Assembly: GCA_016271365.2 (NCBI GenBank) | Contig: JADMNL010000023.1 | Location: forward strand, 607,132,001-607,196,000 | Length of the DNA: 64,000 nucleotides | Direction: 5' to 3' | Origin: Neoceratodus forsteri | Taxonomy: Eukaryota > Chordata > Ceratodontiformes > Ceratodontidae | Part shown: in pieces, positions 36,061 to 48,357 of the stretch | Layout: the number at the start of each line of letters is the position of its first letter | Position numbering within the stretch: the stretch's first letter is position 1 | Position numbers and translations under genes: made by a program | The notes under the pieces: generated by a model | Told to the model about the DNA's origin: nothing | Databases searched by the model: none | The model's input: only the letters and a program-made list of their open reading frames with translations

Positions 36061-36859
36061 CCAAATACCTCCAGCCTTCCATTATCCCTGGTTTCCCTAT
36101 ATCTATGTGGCTTTATAATTTCCTTCACATATAAACCCCCACACTCCCCACCTTTCCTCCCTGTCTTGTCCTTCTGGAAATGGTTTAGCCAGGAATGGCA
36201 TGCTTCCAGCTGTGGTTGTTAGCATACCATGACTCCATTATGGCCAACAGATCCTGATCTGCCTCCTCAATGAGTGCTTCAAGGTGAAGAAGTTTATTTT
36301 CTAGACTCCTGCATTGGTATGCATGTCTGTCCACCTTTCATCCCTTTCTCCTCTAATTTTGCCTTTCTTTCCTGTTTTTATCCTTTGCCCTTCTCTTTCC
36401 ACGGTGCTGTTCTCCTGTTTTCACTATTGCTCTGCTCATCTTCCCCTTCTTTCAACTTTAATCCTTTTTATGACACACTCTTCCTACCCTCCCCTGTCCT
36501 TATGCCCCTCTACTCCTGTGGAAAATCATTTCCAGAGTTCTCCTCTCCGCTATGCCATTCTCTTGGTGGGGGATGACAGTGTCTGCCTTCCTTGTTTTTT
36601 CTGCCTTCCCCTTAGCTAGTTTAAATGCCTCCCACAAAGTAGCATCTAAACTTTCCACCCAGAACTGCTGGTCTCTTCACAGATGGATGTAGGCCATCCC
36701 CGCTGTCCCATGTTCTACCGCCACCTAGCAACCAAGTCTCCTGTGTAGCAAAACCTTCCTCCCTGTACCATGTTTTCAACCCAACCACTCATTGAAGACC
36801 CTGGTGGTGTTCCCTGCCTACCCCGGCTGTACACAGGTAGCACATCAGTGAAGTCCACT

Positions 36860-37000
36860 GTGCAAGGTAACTGTTTCAGGCCCATCCCCAGCTCCCAAAC
36901 CTATACTGCACCAGCCCTGCTGCATAACTTGCCAGGTCATTAGTCCCCAGATGGACAATGGCCTCCAGCTCTGGCTACTGCCCCACTACCCTAGCAATTG
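36860..37000 (-). pseudogene. CR1 ORF1 esterase-domain remnant
   Basis: Minus-strand translation across 36957-36931 gives VHLGTNDLA, with HLGTND encoded at 36953-36936. This is the GxND block of the SGNH-type esterase domain found in CR1 ORF1 proteins. Neighbouring frames are broken. It confirms that the element extends into ORF1. Confidence 0.75.
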
Positions 37001-37515
37001 TAAGGATTCGCTCTCCATCCCTCTGTGCCAAGTACTCACCTCCCACTTCCCCTATCCTGTTTCTAAATCTACCCCCAGTGATTGAGTCCTCTCGAAAAGG
37101 TGCTTTCTGCCTGCTGGGGCCTCAACCTCTCACCTAGGGTCCTCTTAGCAACATAGAATTTGCTGGCAGATGAGGACCACTTGGCCCACCCAGTCAACCC
37201 ATTTTTCCTACCTACAGTATCACCGCAGACCCTAATCAATCTCCGCTCTTTCTCTCCCTCCTTTTCCACTAAATTACTCTTATGTCTATGTCATGATTTA
37301 TTATCCCTCCACTGTTTCCACCCCACCACCTCTGCTGGAAGGCTATTCCAGGAATCTGCCACTCTTTCTCCGAAGAAGTACTTCCTCACATCTCTCCTGA
37401 ATCAACCCCTCCAGCTTCATGCATGTCAGCATATTCTTGAGCTCCTTTTTCCTCTGAAAAGTACATCCCTCCTGTACCTTATTTACCCCATGAGGTATTT
37501 AATAGTCTCTATAAT

Positions 37516-37546
<31 letters not shown>

Positions 37547-38355
37547 TCTTTATTTATCCAGGCGGGCACCATTGAGCAAGCTCATTTACAAGGTGGACCT
37601 GCGGTCCTACAATAATAATACAGAAAGACAAGTTACAATAGTACAAACAGTAAAAATAGCTGCTATTATAGTAAAATGCACATTTACAGGTACTATACAT
37701 TGAACATAGAACTACAAGGAGTTGTGGATAATGAACTTGTGCTGGATCCAAGCTCAAAACTGTGCATTTTGTAGTGGGAAATGTTAGGGAGAGGTAGGCA
37801 TACCAAATAGAAGATATCAAGCGATAATGTAGGGAGAGGTGGGGAGTAGGGGTGCAAGCAAGAGGACCCAATTGTTAGAGCAGAGTGAGGGACTGGGAGG
37901 GCGGAGGACCGTATGAAAGGCAACAAAGTGATGTAGCCCCAAAACACGGTGACATATGGAGGAGAAAAGCTGCCATTGTTCTAAGCGCAAGAGGAGGAAT
38001 ATAGTAACAGGGGCATAACTGGGAGGGTCCTCAAGTGTTGGGGCAGAGGGAGGTGTTGATGTTCGAGGACCAAATATTTTTTGGGCTAAAGATGATAATT
38101 ATCCTCATGCGCAGTAGCATGTGCTAGAATCAGGCTGCAGCTGTTCAAGCAGCGTCAAATAATAAGATATGGGAGTTCAGCAATAAATCCTGTGGATCTG
38201 TTGGTGGGCATGCTAGAGGCAGAGGACACATTTCAGCTGGGGGCTGCAGTTTGCAGGCACGCGTTTGAGGAGGAGGTTAGTTAGTGTCTAGCAAAGCAGT
38301 TGCAAATTTCCGTAATGCCATCACGGTAAAGCCTTTTTGAACAAAGGGGTACTTA

Positions 38356-39900
38356 CTAGGTTTTCGGTGTAAAGTATTTCTTGGGTTTATTCCATGTTAA
38401 TGGAGTGCAAATCCAAGGTGGCTCTCGACTCGTGTGAGTGCCCTGGGCATATTTAGCAGGGTGAGCTTCTATGAATAATTCTGTGTTAATCGAGACAGAC
38501 AGTCGATGATGTATTGAGGTTTTGCCACGAGGGCTTCTAGGTGTCCAGAGTGTTAAGTTGCACCAATAGTGAAGTGAGGTCCAGCCCGTGGCATATAGTG
38601 AGCAATGATGGGTAGAGAAGAAGAGGTCAGTGATGAAGTGTATAGCTTTGTGGTAGAGCGTATCCAATTTTCCAAGATAGGAAGCCGCATAGCTACTGTA
38701 TATGATGTTTGTAGTCAATTAAGGACAGGAAAGTAGCTTGGACTAGTCGTTTCTTTGCATCTGCTATAAGAAGTCTTCTTATCCTGTAAAAGGCCAAGTT
38801 TTTGCCTTAATTTTTCAGCAAGTCTTCCAGGTGGTCAGTGAAGAGAGTTTACAGTGATCAGACCCCAAGATATCTGAATTTTGGAACTGTACTCAAGCAC
38901 TCTCCCAGCATCGTGGTTATTGGGGAGGAAGTCAGTAATGCTTGTGTAGTTTCAGGGGAAAATAACATGGCTTTGGTTTTCTTAGCATTTAATAGCAGTT
39001 TTTATTGTTTAGTTGGAGTTGCAGGAGGTTGAAATCTTTTGTAGGTCAGTACAAGCTTCTTTTGTGTGGGATGACTCAGGTACAGCACCGTGTCATCCAC
39101 GAATAAGTGAATATTTGTATCCTTGATTCCATCATCAATGTTGTTGATATACACTGCGAAGAGGAGGGACCTAATATGGATCCCTGAGGAACACCTCTTT
39201 GCTAGAGTTTTAGGACAGATAGTTTGCCATCCACTTTCACTTGCTGGTATCTGTCTGTCAGATATTCAGAGAACCAGTTTGGAGAAGTAGCATCCAATCC
39301 TAGTGTTTTTAGTGAGTCAAGGACAGGTCATGGTTGACTGTGTCGAATGCTTTGCTGAGGTCAAGAAACACAGCACCTACTGACTTTTATGCTCCAACTC
39401 CAGTTGCCAGTCATTGGTTACTTTAGCTAATGCCGAGACTGTACTGTGGTTGGCTCTGAACCGGATTGAAGGGGGTTTAGTAATTTTTCTCTATCGATGA
39501 AGGATCTTAGTTGGCCATTTACTATTTTCCCAGTAGTTCAAGAGTGTGGTAGGAGAGAAATTAGCCTATAGTTATTAAGGTTGCAAGGTCTCCAGATTTA
39601 AATAGTGGGATAACGTATGCGATCTTCCATATTTGAGGAGGTACCTTGTGTTAGGGACAGGTTGAATAAATGAGTAATAGGCACTGCCAATATGTGGCAT
39701 GCTATCTTTAGGAAGTATGGTTCAAGTGCATCTGTGCGGCACTTTTCTTAGTATCCAGGTGGAGAATCAAGTCTTCCACTTCCTTGAGGGAAACCGATGA
39801 GAATGAGAAATGTTGACTAACATTTAATGGGGTCATGCCAAGTTGGGTGTGCAGGCTACATACAGGCAAGCTATCGAGCTAAGCCTGCTATGGCGAGTGC
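38356..39900 (-). pseudogene. L2-like reverse transcriptase remnant
   Basis: Minus-strand pieces show F-D-T-V-N-H (antisense near 39336-39353), a catalytic box F-V-D-D at 39103-39092 within HLFVDDTVL, and the C-terminal segment GKLDTLYHKAIHFITD at about 38670-38623. The segment order and wording match L2-clade RTs. Frameshifts between the pieces prevent a functional product. Confidence 0.85.
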
Positions 39901-40346
39901 GTGTTGAATGCCTGCAGTATCTCTTTTTGTCATTGATTACTGTATTGTCAGAGGTAATTTTTGTAGGGAGCATATTTTGTGATGTGGCTCCTGCCAGTTC
40001 TTTGATTGTGGCCCAGAATTTTGAGGGACAATTGGTTGCAATATCTAGTTCTGCTTGGTAATAGCAGGCTTTAGCTTCCCTAATCTGTTTGGTGCAGTGC
40101 TTTCTGGCTGTTCTAAAGAGGCACCAATCTTCATCTTTTGGGATTTAGGCAGTTTTCCAGAGTTTATCTCTGGACAGTAGTCAGCCTTGAGATCTTGAGT
40201 GAACCAATGGCATTTCCTAGCCGTTATGCATATTTTGACAGAGGCGGATGTAGATTCATGACGAGGTAATGATTTCATGTAGTATAGAATATGCAGTTTC
40301 CACTGTTTTAGCAAAGTAAAACTCTGCCACGGGGGAGTTTTTTAGG

Positions 40347-41036
40347 TCAAGGGTATGCCTTTGGGTTGAATGACCTGGTTGACCTTTTGGTGAAGAATTT
40401 GGCTGTAGTTGGCACTTTGTTGACTGCCCAAACTCCAGCTGTTAGGCAATGGTCACTAATATCCATGTCAAAGGTTCCAGCGTGGGAGAAGAAATGGGGT
40501 TTATTCACAAGCAGGACATCCAGAAGGGTACTTTGGCTGTATTCTTTTGTTGATATGGGTGGGCTCTTCGCTGTAGGTGAAACCAAGGGAGTCGAGAAAG
40601 GTTTAAGCGGTGACCGGCTTCTGACAGCCAATCATAGTTTAGATCCCGGAGGATAATTGTTTCAGGGGCTAGTGTCCAAAATAGTTGTAAGCTAGGACAA
40701 GAGCTGAGTACCAGCAGATGGTGGTCTATAGCATCCTATGACTCGGAGTGCTAACGATGGGAATAGGTCAATTTTATGTCCAGGCACTCAAACCACTACC
40801 AGTGTGTTAGAACTAAGTGCTGATGCCACAAATCTATCTTTGATGTAGATGGCGACTCCACCTCTTCTGGATTGCCTATCACATCTAAAGAGCTGGTAGT
40901 TAGGTATATTAATCACGCTATTTGGCGTGAGGGCTGAAGCCAGGATTCTGAGATAACAAGCACATCTGGCATTGTATGGAGGGTCCAAGCCTGGATAAGG
41001 TGAATTTTTCAGCAGGCCTGACACTTTAATGTGCAT
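40347..41036 (-). pseudogene. L2-like endonuclease remnant
   Basis: Minus-strand frames contain YQLFRCDRQSRRGGVAIYIKD (within 40930-40842), matching the R-G-G-G-V-A block of L2/CR1 endonucleases. About 130 codons downstream comes LLDVLLVNKP with DISDHCLTA, the catalytic S-D-H motif encoded at 40457-40446. Both catalytic-region blocks are kept although a frame break separates them. Confidence 0.85.
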
Positions 41037-44000
41037 AAAACTAATACCTTTAAGAGATAGTGACTCAGAAGGGAGGTAAGTTTATTTATGGGCCCTGGAT
41101 TATGCTTGACATTGCCAGAGCAGAGTAAGAGGAGGAGTAGCAATTTTTCTGGGATTCAGTGAAAGGCAATGAGCTCGAGGCTTTTTCCGGCTTGGCATGG
41201 AGGAAGAACCGGGTAAGCTTTGTTTTTAATTTATGCAAGCCTAAGGACACTGAGGCTAATACTCTGGCTGTGTAACACTAGCGGTAGTAACTCAAATTAA
41301 TTAGAGATAAGGAAGGAGGCATAGACAAACCTGCAATAGTTGCTCTTTGAGGAAGGTAGTCCACCTGGATCAGTTGGCAAGGAGCCTTGGCATAACATGT
41401 GATGTGTAGAGTCAGATTGGGTGAGCAGTATTCAGGATGAGGATGTGGTGTACCCCAGTCTCAATTTTTTGGATAATAAGCCAGTAAGGGGTATGATACA
41501 CAGTGCAGTCAGGAGGAGGAATTGCCACGAGGCTGCCATAATTGCAGTTGTTGGGTAAGTGAGGGAATTTTGATAACAAGGGTAGCTAGCCGGCTGCTGG
41601 TTGTAGGATTCCTTGGTGGAACCCTGGCAGTAACAAATTGTTTTAGTAAGAAAGAAGGCAGGAGATTCATCAGGGATGGGAGGGCAGTGCTAACGGGTCT
41701 ATATATATAGCACACAGGAGGGGGATGAGCAGGTGGGCAAAATTGTGGCTTTGCCGTACCTCTCAAGCGGTGGAGTCTGATGAGGAGGTCTCGGGTGGCG
41801 GCTTGGAAGAGCTGACCGCCCGTGTCCCACGAGTCCAAGTGGAGGGTTCTGAGCTGGGATCCCTAGCGGGTTCTCAGCTAGAGAAGAGAGAGGAGCTTGA
41901 ATTAATAGTGAGGCAACACAAAGGCTAGCAGTCTGAGCAAAACAGCTCAATTAGCAACTGAAAAGCTCACGATTTCCTTTGCGCCTTGCAGTTTGGAGAG
42001 AGCTACAAAGTCACGAAGGGTCTGTAACACTTGGTTGTTGGAAACATTTTTAGACAATAAACACAGTTTTTTGGCAAATCAGTCACAGTTCAGTAATTTG
42101 CGTACAATTTTCAAGTAAAACAGTGCCTTAGCAAGACAGGATATGCTAGTCAGCATGATAGGATATGCTAGTCAGCAATAAGCAAACCTGAAGTATCAAA
42201 ATGGTATGTCTCAGCAAGACAGAATGAGATAAAGCTGCTAGGAGGCTTAGTTGCAAAAGGGGATGGAGGAATTGCAGTTGCTGACAGTAAGTAACCAACA
42301 AATTGAAACATCATATAGGAGTGGGTGGAGGCTGTGTGCATTTAAAGGAGGCCTGGGAGGAGAGGTGTGGGACAAAAAGCAAGGGGAAGTTTGCAGGGCA
42401 CTGAATCAGTGCACATACAGTTGGAGAGAAACTGCAGCTGGGGGAATGGTAAGTTATTTTACACAGGCCGAGCAGAACAGGCTAAATTAAAATATATAAA
42501 TTAGAAGCTGAGTACAGGGATGCAGGCTTACATTAAGCCACATGTCTCCGGTGCTCCTGTCTCAGGTGAGTGAGACCAGCCAATCAGGAGCTCTACACAG
42601 GCATGGAGCCAATAGCGCTACCCTGAGAAGGCACTGAAATTGAAAACAGCAAATTGCAAGTGATGATCCGGTTAGGCATTCACACAGCCCAGAGAAATCT
42701 TGGCAATTTTTCAAGCATCGTACTGTATCTATCTCTTTGGGGTAGGTGGATCAGACCACTTGCACCGTAGAAGCGCTATGGCTGGATCGTGACCGCTGCT
42801 CCAGGTGTGTGTATTGAAGTCCTTTATTTTCTCCTCATAGGCTATTGGTGCAGACCCTGCACCATTTTAGTTGCCTTAATTCAAACCACCTCCACTCTGT
42901 CTGTGTCCTTCCAGACATGTGGCCTCCAGAACAGGACACAATACTCAAGGTGTGGTTTTACCAGTGACCTATACAGGTGAACACCACCTTCCTCTTCTGT
43001 CAGTGATACCCTCCCTATGCACCCCCATCACCCCACTAGCCCTCCCAAGTGCATTGTCAAACTGTCTGCCCACCTATGTGTCATCCAATATGATTACCCC
43101 TAGCTCTCTTTCCTGCTTGGTGGTCATCAAATACCTCCATCCATTTTTACTCCACCCACCCCCTGGGCTTCTATTGCCCCAACTGCATTATTTGCATTTT
43201 TGCATTGAAACCAGCTGCTATACCTTAACCACCCTCAGTACTCTCAGGTCTTTGCTCATCCTTTCTACTCCCTGGAGTGTCTACCCTTGTTTCATAGTTT
43301 GGTGTCATCTGCAAAGAGGCAGATCCATCCTTTCAGCTGCTCTGCAGTGTCATTTCTAAAGACATTAAAGAAGACCATTCCCAGTGCTGATCCTTGAGGT
43401 ACCCACTGGTCACCCTTTCTTCTGAGAAATGAACTCCATTTACCACCACCCTCTGTCACCTATCCCTGATCAGTTTCTTATTTAGTTTACCACCTTTGGA
43501 CACACTCCAAAGCTACTGCTGAAAGCCTTACTGAAACCTAGGTAGGCCACATCCACTGCTCAACCCTGATCTAATTTTGTCTCTCAGTCAAAGAAATCTA
43601 TCAGATTCATTTGACTGACTGCCCTGTAAATCGATGTTGTCTTGGTCTTATAAGTTGTTGGATTCAAGATAATCCACAGCATTTTCCTTCAGCAGTGTTT
43701 CTATTAACTTTCCCATCACCAATGTCAAGCTGATGTTCTATGATTAGCAGACTGCTCCTGGTATCACATCTGTGATGTCGGACTACATCTGCCTTCCTCC
43801 AGTCCTCTTGAACTACTCCTGTTTCCAGTGAGCTGTTAACTAGGACTGTCAGAGGTGCAGCCAATACCTCCTGGAGCTCCTTCAATACCCTTGAATACAC
43901 CCCATCTTTTACTTTGTCCCTTTTCTGATTAGTGAGTCCCTTCAGGATTCTTTCTCTGAAAAGGTCTGGTGTCCTCCCTCCCCCAAAGCTGCTGTTATGT

Positions 44001-44405
44001 TTTGTGGTCTCTCCTTCCTTCTTCTGTGAACACTGAGCAGAAGTATGTGTTCAAGATGTCTGCCTTTTCCTGGTATCCATCTGCACAATCCTCCATTCCT
44101 TTTAACCTTCTGATCCCTCCTTGGTCTTCCTCTTTTCTCTTGAACTAAAAATGTCTTGTGCCCTTTTATTACTGCCTGGGCTATTCTTTCTTCAGTTTTT
44201 GCCTTCACGCTCCTTACTGCTTTTCCTTCCTCCTTTTGTTTCCCTGATATGCCTCCTATCCTCCTCCCTCTGCATCTCCTTGTACCTTCTGAATGTAACC
44301 CTTTTAGCCTTTACCTTTTCTGACACTCTTTTGAGAACAATAGCAGTCTCTTTAGGATCCATTATTGTTCCACCATAGTCCTGCACTTCAGGTCCTCTAC
44401 TAAAA

Positions 44406-45174
44406 CACACTTTTTCCCTTTGAACATTTTATATCAAAGAAAAATAAAGTTTAAAGAAAAACAAGTATTCACAGAAGACTGAAAAAATAAACAAGAGAAA
44501 ACCTCATACTACAGATACCCTTTGAGATTTGAGAGGGCCATCAATCATACACATATTTAATTATCAGAGAAACAGATTAGCACCTAGGAAGAATGAAAAT
44601 GTAACAGCCAAAAGAAAGGACAGGATGCATAATCCCTCTTTAATACTTTGCTAGCCGAGTCCCCATGTAGCATAAAACAAATTAGCTTTGCAATCATCAC
44701 ACACACAAACTGATTAAAGGCATTTATGTGTGGAATAATAATAAGGGGTGAGACTTGGTCCTTAGAGATTATTTAGAGTGACAAAAAGCATGAGTTATTG
44801 TGGGTACAAAATAGCACCTTTACATTTCAAGAGTTTACCTCACTTACAGCTGTTTCCAAGACATCTCACTGGAGTCTGACAGCCCTGCAGTTAATCTTTT
44901 CCACTGGAAAAATGTTTAGGCTTCACACTTTCTTTACTCTGGCAGGTCTGAACCTTTAAAGAGCTGCCTAAACTGCAAGCTTTCCAGACATGCTCCCTAT
45001 CTTATCTAGTGTTGTATTGCTGGTACCGCTTATGCTGGCCTCTTATTGGTGCCTACTAGAACTCTGGTGGAAACTTTTGCAAAGCATCTCTTGGGAATCC
45101 TGTGACAGTAGAGGCATGGCACTTGTGCATCTGTTAACATGGGAGCTCCCTTTCTCAATTCTCTCTTGCTAGAC
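44406..45174. other. Unassigned DNA
   Basis: AT-rich stretch between a CR1 and an L2 copy. Nothing recognised. Confidence 0.35.
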
Positions 45175-47175
45175 TCTATAACCTCTCACTGTGCAGTGGT
45201 ACTGTTCCAAATGTCTGTAAGATAGCCAGCATAACACCAGTTTTCAAGAAAAGTGATCCCAATCTCATTACAAATTATCATCCCATTATTATAATATCAG
45301 TTCTAAGTAAGATCCCTGAGAAACTAGTCTCTGCAGACCATTGACTATTTACATAACCACATACTTCTATTTGACTCTCAACATGGGTTCAGAAAAGGAC
45401 ACAGTATCACTACTGCTCTAATTAAATTTACAAATAATGTTAAAGTAGCTATGAATAATGGCCACTTAACAGGGGCAGTCTTCATAGATTTAACAAAAGC
45501 ATTTGACCTTGTCATTCACTCGCTGCTTCTAGCTGAAATGCAATCCCTAAGTTTCACCCCGACCTTGTCCCTGGTATAACAGCTACTTGTCAGATAGAAA
45601 ACGTGGGGTCAAATTTAACTCTGCTGTCTCAAGCTCTCCACTATAAACACTGTGGTATCTCAGGGCTCCATTCTTGATCCTCTACTTTTCACTCTCTTTA
45701 TTAATGATATCCCTAAAATTTCCTCCAGCTGTTCGTCCCAGCTTTATGCAGATGATCTTTCTATCATAGCACTAAATCAAGCTTTGACCTAAATTCCACT
45801 CTTACATCTGACTTTCTCCTGTCCAAGACTGGCCTTAGAAAACAATCTGGTTCTGAATGCCAGTAATATACAATCCATGTCATTTGGCTATGCCTCCAGA
45901 CTAAGGAAATTTGATGGGAAGCTGTCTATTAATAGTGCTGATGGATCCTTTTGAAGAATGTTAACTTATTCAAATATTTTGGAATCACACTGGATTGCCA
46001 CATTAGACTTTAACCTGAACATTTCCCTCACTTGTAGAGCTGCAAATTTCAAAATTGGTATTGCCACAGAACAAGCTATGTGCTAACCCCTCTGCCAGAA
46101 CTGCTATTGGGATGTTCTACTCCCAGCCCTTGTCCATGGCTTGGTAACCTTTACTGGAGCTGCAAAATCTAACCTTTAAAGTGGAAACTACCTACAGTAT
46201 AACATCATTTGTTTTATGCCTTAGCATCTTCCCACCTCACTTACCACTGTAAGCTTTACAGTGACCTAAAGTGGCCATCTCCTTCCGCCCATTGATCTCT
46301 GGCCTTTGGTTGCTTTATAGTCGGTATTATTTGTACTGGGGTTCCCTCCTCTCTTGCTACCATGCTGATACCAGCAAACCTGTGTTATAACCTTAGACTG
46401 GGGATCAAACTCTCCTAAGTATACTCAGATCAAAATACAAATGGGTACCCTGGCCTTTTAGACACAGCACCCCACTTCTGGAACTCTGTGCCAGAAGATC
46501 TTAGCATCTCCAACTCATAACTACTTCAAAAGGATGCTACGATTTACCTCTATAACATCCAGCTCTTGCAATTGTTTCCATCCCTTGATCTTCCTCCTTG
46601 CTTTCTCCCCACCTCCACTCTCTGCTCCTGCACCTGATCCCTCTCTCTCACAGTTCAGGCTATTGCCTAAGCTCTCCTGCACTTAAATCTCTGCCTACCT
46701 CTTTCAAATCCTTCTTATCACTTTGCTCTACTTCTCTCCCTAGCCCTGTCTGTATCTGCTTTTCTTCATCACTGTAGACTGCTCCATACTAACTACTCCC
46801 TATAATTTCTGATATCCCCTTATTGTTGTACTTATGCTTAGGTAGATCACCCATTATGTGTACTGCTCTACCTTTTAGTTTTGTTATATTGTTGAAATCA
46901 GTTTCTGTATACATCCTTATTTTAAATTTGCATATCATGCTTCCTCAATGTTGTGCTTACAATGTATGCTACATATCCAGTTTGTATTATTCGCTGTTAT
47001 GTTTTTTTTGCAATTGCTATGAGTTGTACTTGTTTTGTCTTGTATCACAGTTGAATTTGTAGTTTCAGCTGTTCTCATTTGTACTCTGCTGGGTCCTGCC
47101 TGAAAATAGGAATTTCCATGTCTAGTGCCCTTACCCAGTTATCAAAACAAACAAATAAATAAATTAATTAATTAA
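45175..47175 (+). mobile_element. L2-like LINE, 5'-truncated, plus strand
   Basis: Begins in the RT with KIASITPVFKKSDPN (about 45220-45264). It keeps the catalytic box Y-A-D-D (45745-45756), preceded by a 'FxDLTKAFDL' segment at about 45484-45513. The C-terminal pieces are in several frames. The 3' end shows 'CCTGAAAATAGGAAT', 'CTTACCCAGTTA' and an AATA/AATTA tail (about 47150-47175), the same tail family as the copy at 27.6 kb. Stops and frameshifts throughout. Confidence 0.85.
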
Positions 47176-47685
47176 CATTCCTGTAAGGCATCATTTTAGG
47201 AGGTACTCCGAGTTCGCTGCTGCCTCATGTGCCTTCTTCATCTGTACCACTGCAAATAATTATGTTGTCATGTTAATTCCCTCAGGCATTATATCTTTCA
47301 AAGAAAATCATCCATTTGGTTAAGTAAGCGTTGTAGTCTGTATTTAATATCTGGAAGTTATGGAGCAGTGAGGGAGGAAACGTGAAGGAGTGTAGAAAAA
47401 TGTATATCTGCATAACACTGTAGAGTTTCATCACCATGCAGGAGGGCTATTTGAGATATTCATTGGGGAGAGGCAAGGCTGGGGTCTCACAATTGCAATG
47501 CACAGTTATTAACTTCAAGATCATTTGCTATGTATTAACCATCAAGGAGGCTAGGCTGGCTGTTACTGCACGATCTTGCTGGAGAGGGGCAAGAGGTTTG
47601 GGCACTAAGCTGTTAACTAGCAGGCACAGATCTGAATCTCAAAGCCATAATTTACTACCTGTATTGCCCTAAGTGAGTCCAGGAG
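47176..47685. other. Unassigned DNA
   Basis: Half a kilobase between an L2 tail and the first LTR. Nothing recognised. Confidence 0.35.
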
Positions 47686-48357
47686 TGTGACAGAGAGATC
47701 CTGCCACTCTAGAATACCGACCTTTTCTTAAATGTGTTGCAACAGTTCTTCTATTTCAGCTTAATCTATCCTTTACAATTTCTAGTCCATAAGGTTGGCC
47801 ATCTATGGGCGCCCCTTCTTTGACTATGCTACAGTGTCCTCTTTAATTTTTTTTTATCTCTCAGGTCCTAATACAGGAGGTTATTGTGGTGACCTCCGAG
47901 CTAATATAAAACAACAGACTATGTTCCTCATTGTTGGATTTAGTATGCAATAGCACTATGTCATAACATACCTTGATGTATATGCCTTATGTGTATAAAA
48001 CCTGTAAATGCTGGAAATACCATGGCACTAGATGTTTTTGATAAAGGTAAAAGTTACTAGGGACTGTATTATAAAATTAGTTACCGGATAGAGGTATCAA
48101 AACCCTCACTGTGATATTTAAATGCATGTGAATTACAGATTGTTTGAATGGCCCTTGGCACCATGTATTCCTACTTTAAGCTGAACCATCCTAAAAGTTC
48201 ATGGTGATTTATATATACATCCCATAATGCTTTGCATTATGGGGGTATGTGTGATGTTGTGTTTCTTTGAAACTTGACTTTATTGTCAAAGCCCTTTGGG
48301 TAACCCTTGCTTCAGTGTCTTCTGCACTAAGGTTCTTTGTCTTTAGCTTTTTTTTTC

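Larger units (their letters stand above)
34104..37145 (-). mobile_element. CR1 LINE with ORF1 esterase and EN parts, RT middle missing
   Basis: The minus-strand 3' end is marked by 'gaacataggaacacag' at 34105 and 'ccagaactggacccc' near 34607 on the plus strand. From 34104 to about 34735 it is 3'UTR and the end of RT. From about 35050 to 37145 come, going 5'-ward, the endonuclease and then ORF1. About 1 kb of RT is absent, and a foldback sequence (34888-35046) lies at the gap. Its 5' end directly abuts the 3' end of the next CR1 at about 37150. All frames are broken. Confidence 0.85.
37517..42800 (-). mobile_element. Near full-length L2-like LINE inserted in CR1
   Basis: A 5.3 kb minus-strand LINE. 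Its 3' end is a (TTGA)n microsatellite, seen as 'aatc' repeats at 37517-37546, followed by a conserved 3'UTR start ('accattgagcaagctcatttacaa'). The same 3'UTR start occurs at 48.4 kb. Endonuclease, RT and RT C-terminal domain follow in minus-strand order. The 41.1-42.8 kb part should hold the N-terminal region and 5'UTR, where I recognise no domain. Boundaries are well supported because the interrupted CR1 continues on each side. Reading frames are broken. Confidence 0.85.
37150..44405 (-). mobile_element. CR1 LINE split by an L2 insertion
   Basis: Minus strand. The 3' end (37150-37516) carries 'gcagatgaggaccacttggccc' and stops at 'aatagtctctataat'. The element resumes at about 42801 with 'ccaggtgtgtgtattgaag', exactly the next part of the CR1 sequence as seen uninterrupted at 2130-2200. 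It then continues through RT to about 44405. The catalytic box F-A-D-D lies at 43315-43304. A broken frame at 43900-43664 holds VLKELQEVLAAPLTVL and EDWRKADV, the RT block-0/1 region of CR1. Everything between 37517 and 42800 is a younger L2-like insertion. Confidence 0.88.

Noticed and set aside
37160..37615. 151-codon plus-strand frame
   Set aside because: It spans the antisense of a CR1 3' end and then the L2 tail microsatellite, crossing an insertion junction.
42919..43359. 146-codon plus-strand frame
   Set aside because: It is antisense of the CR1 reverse transcriptase, whose FADD box lies on the minus strand in the same interval.
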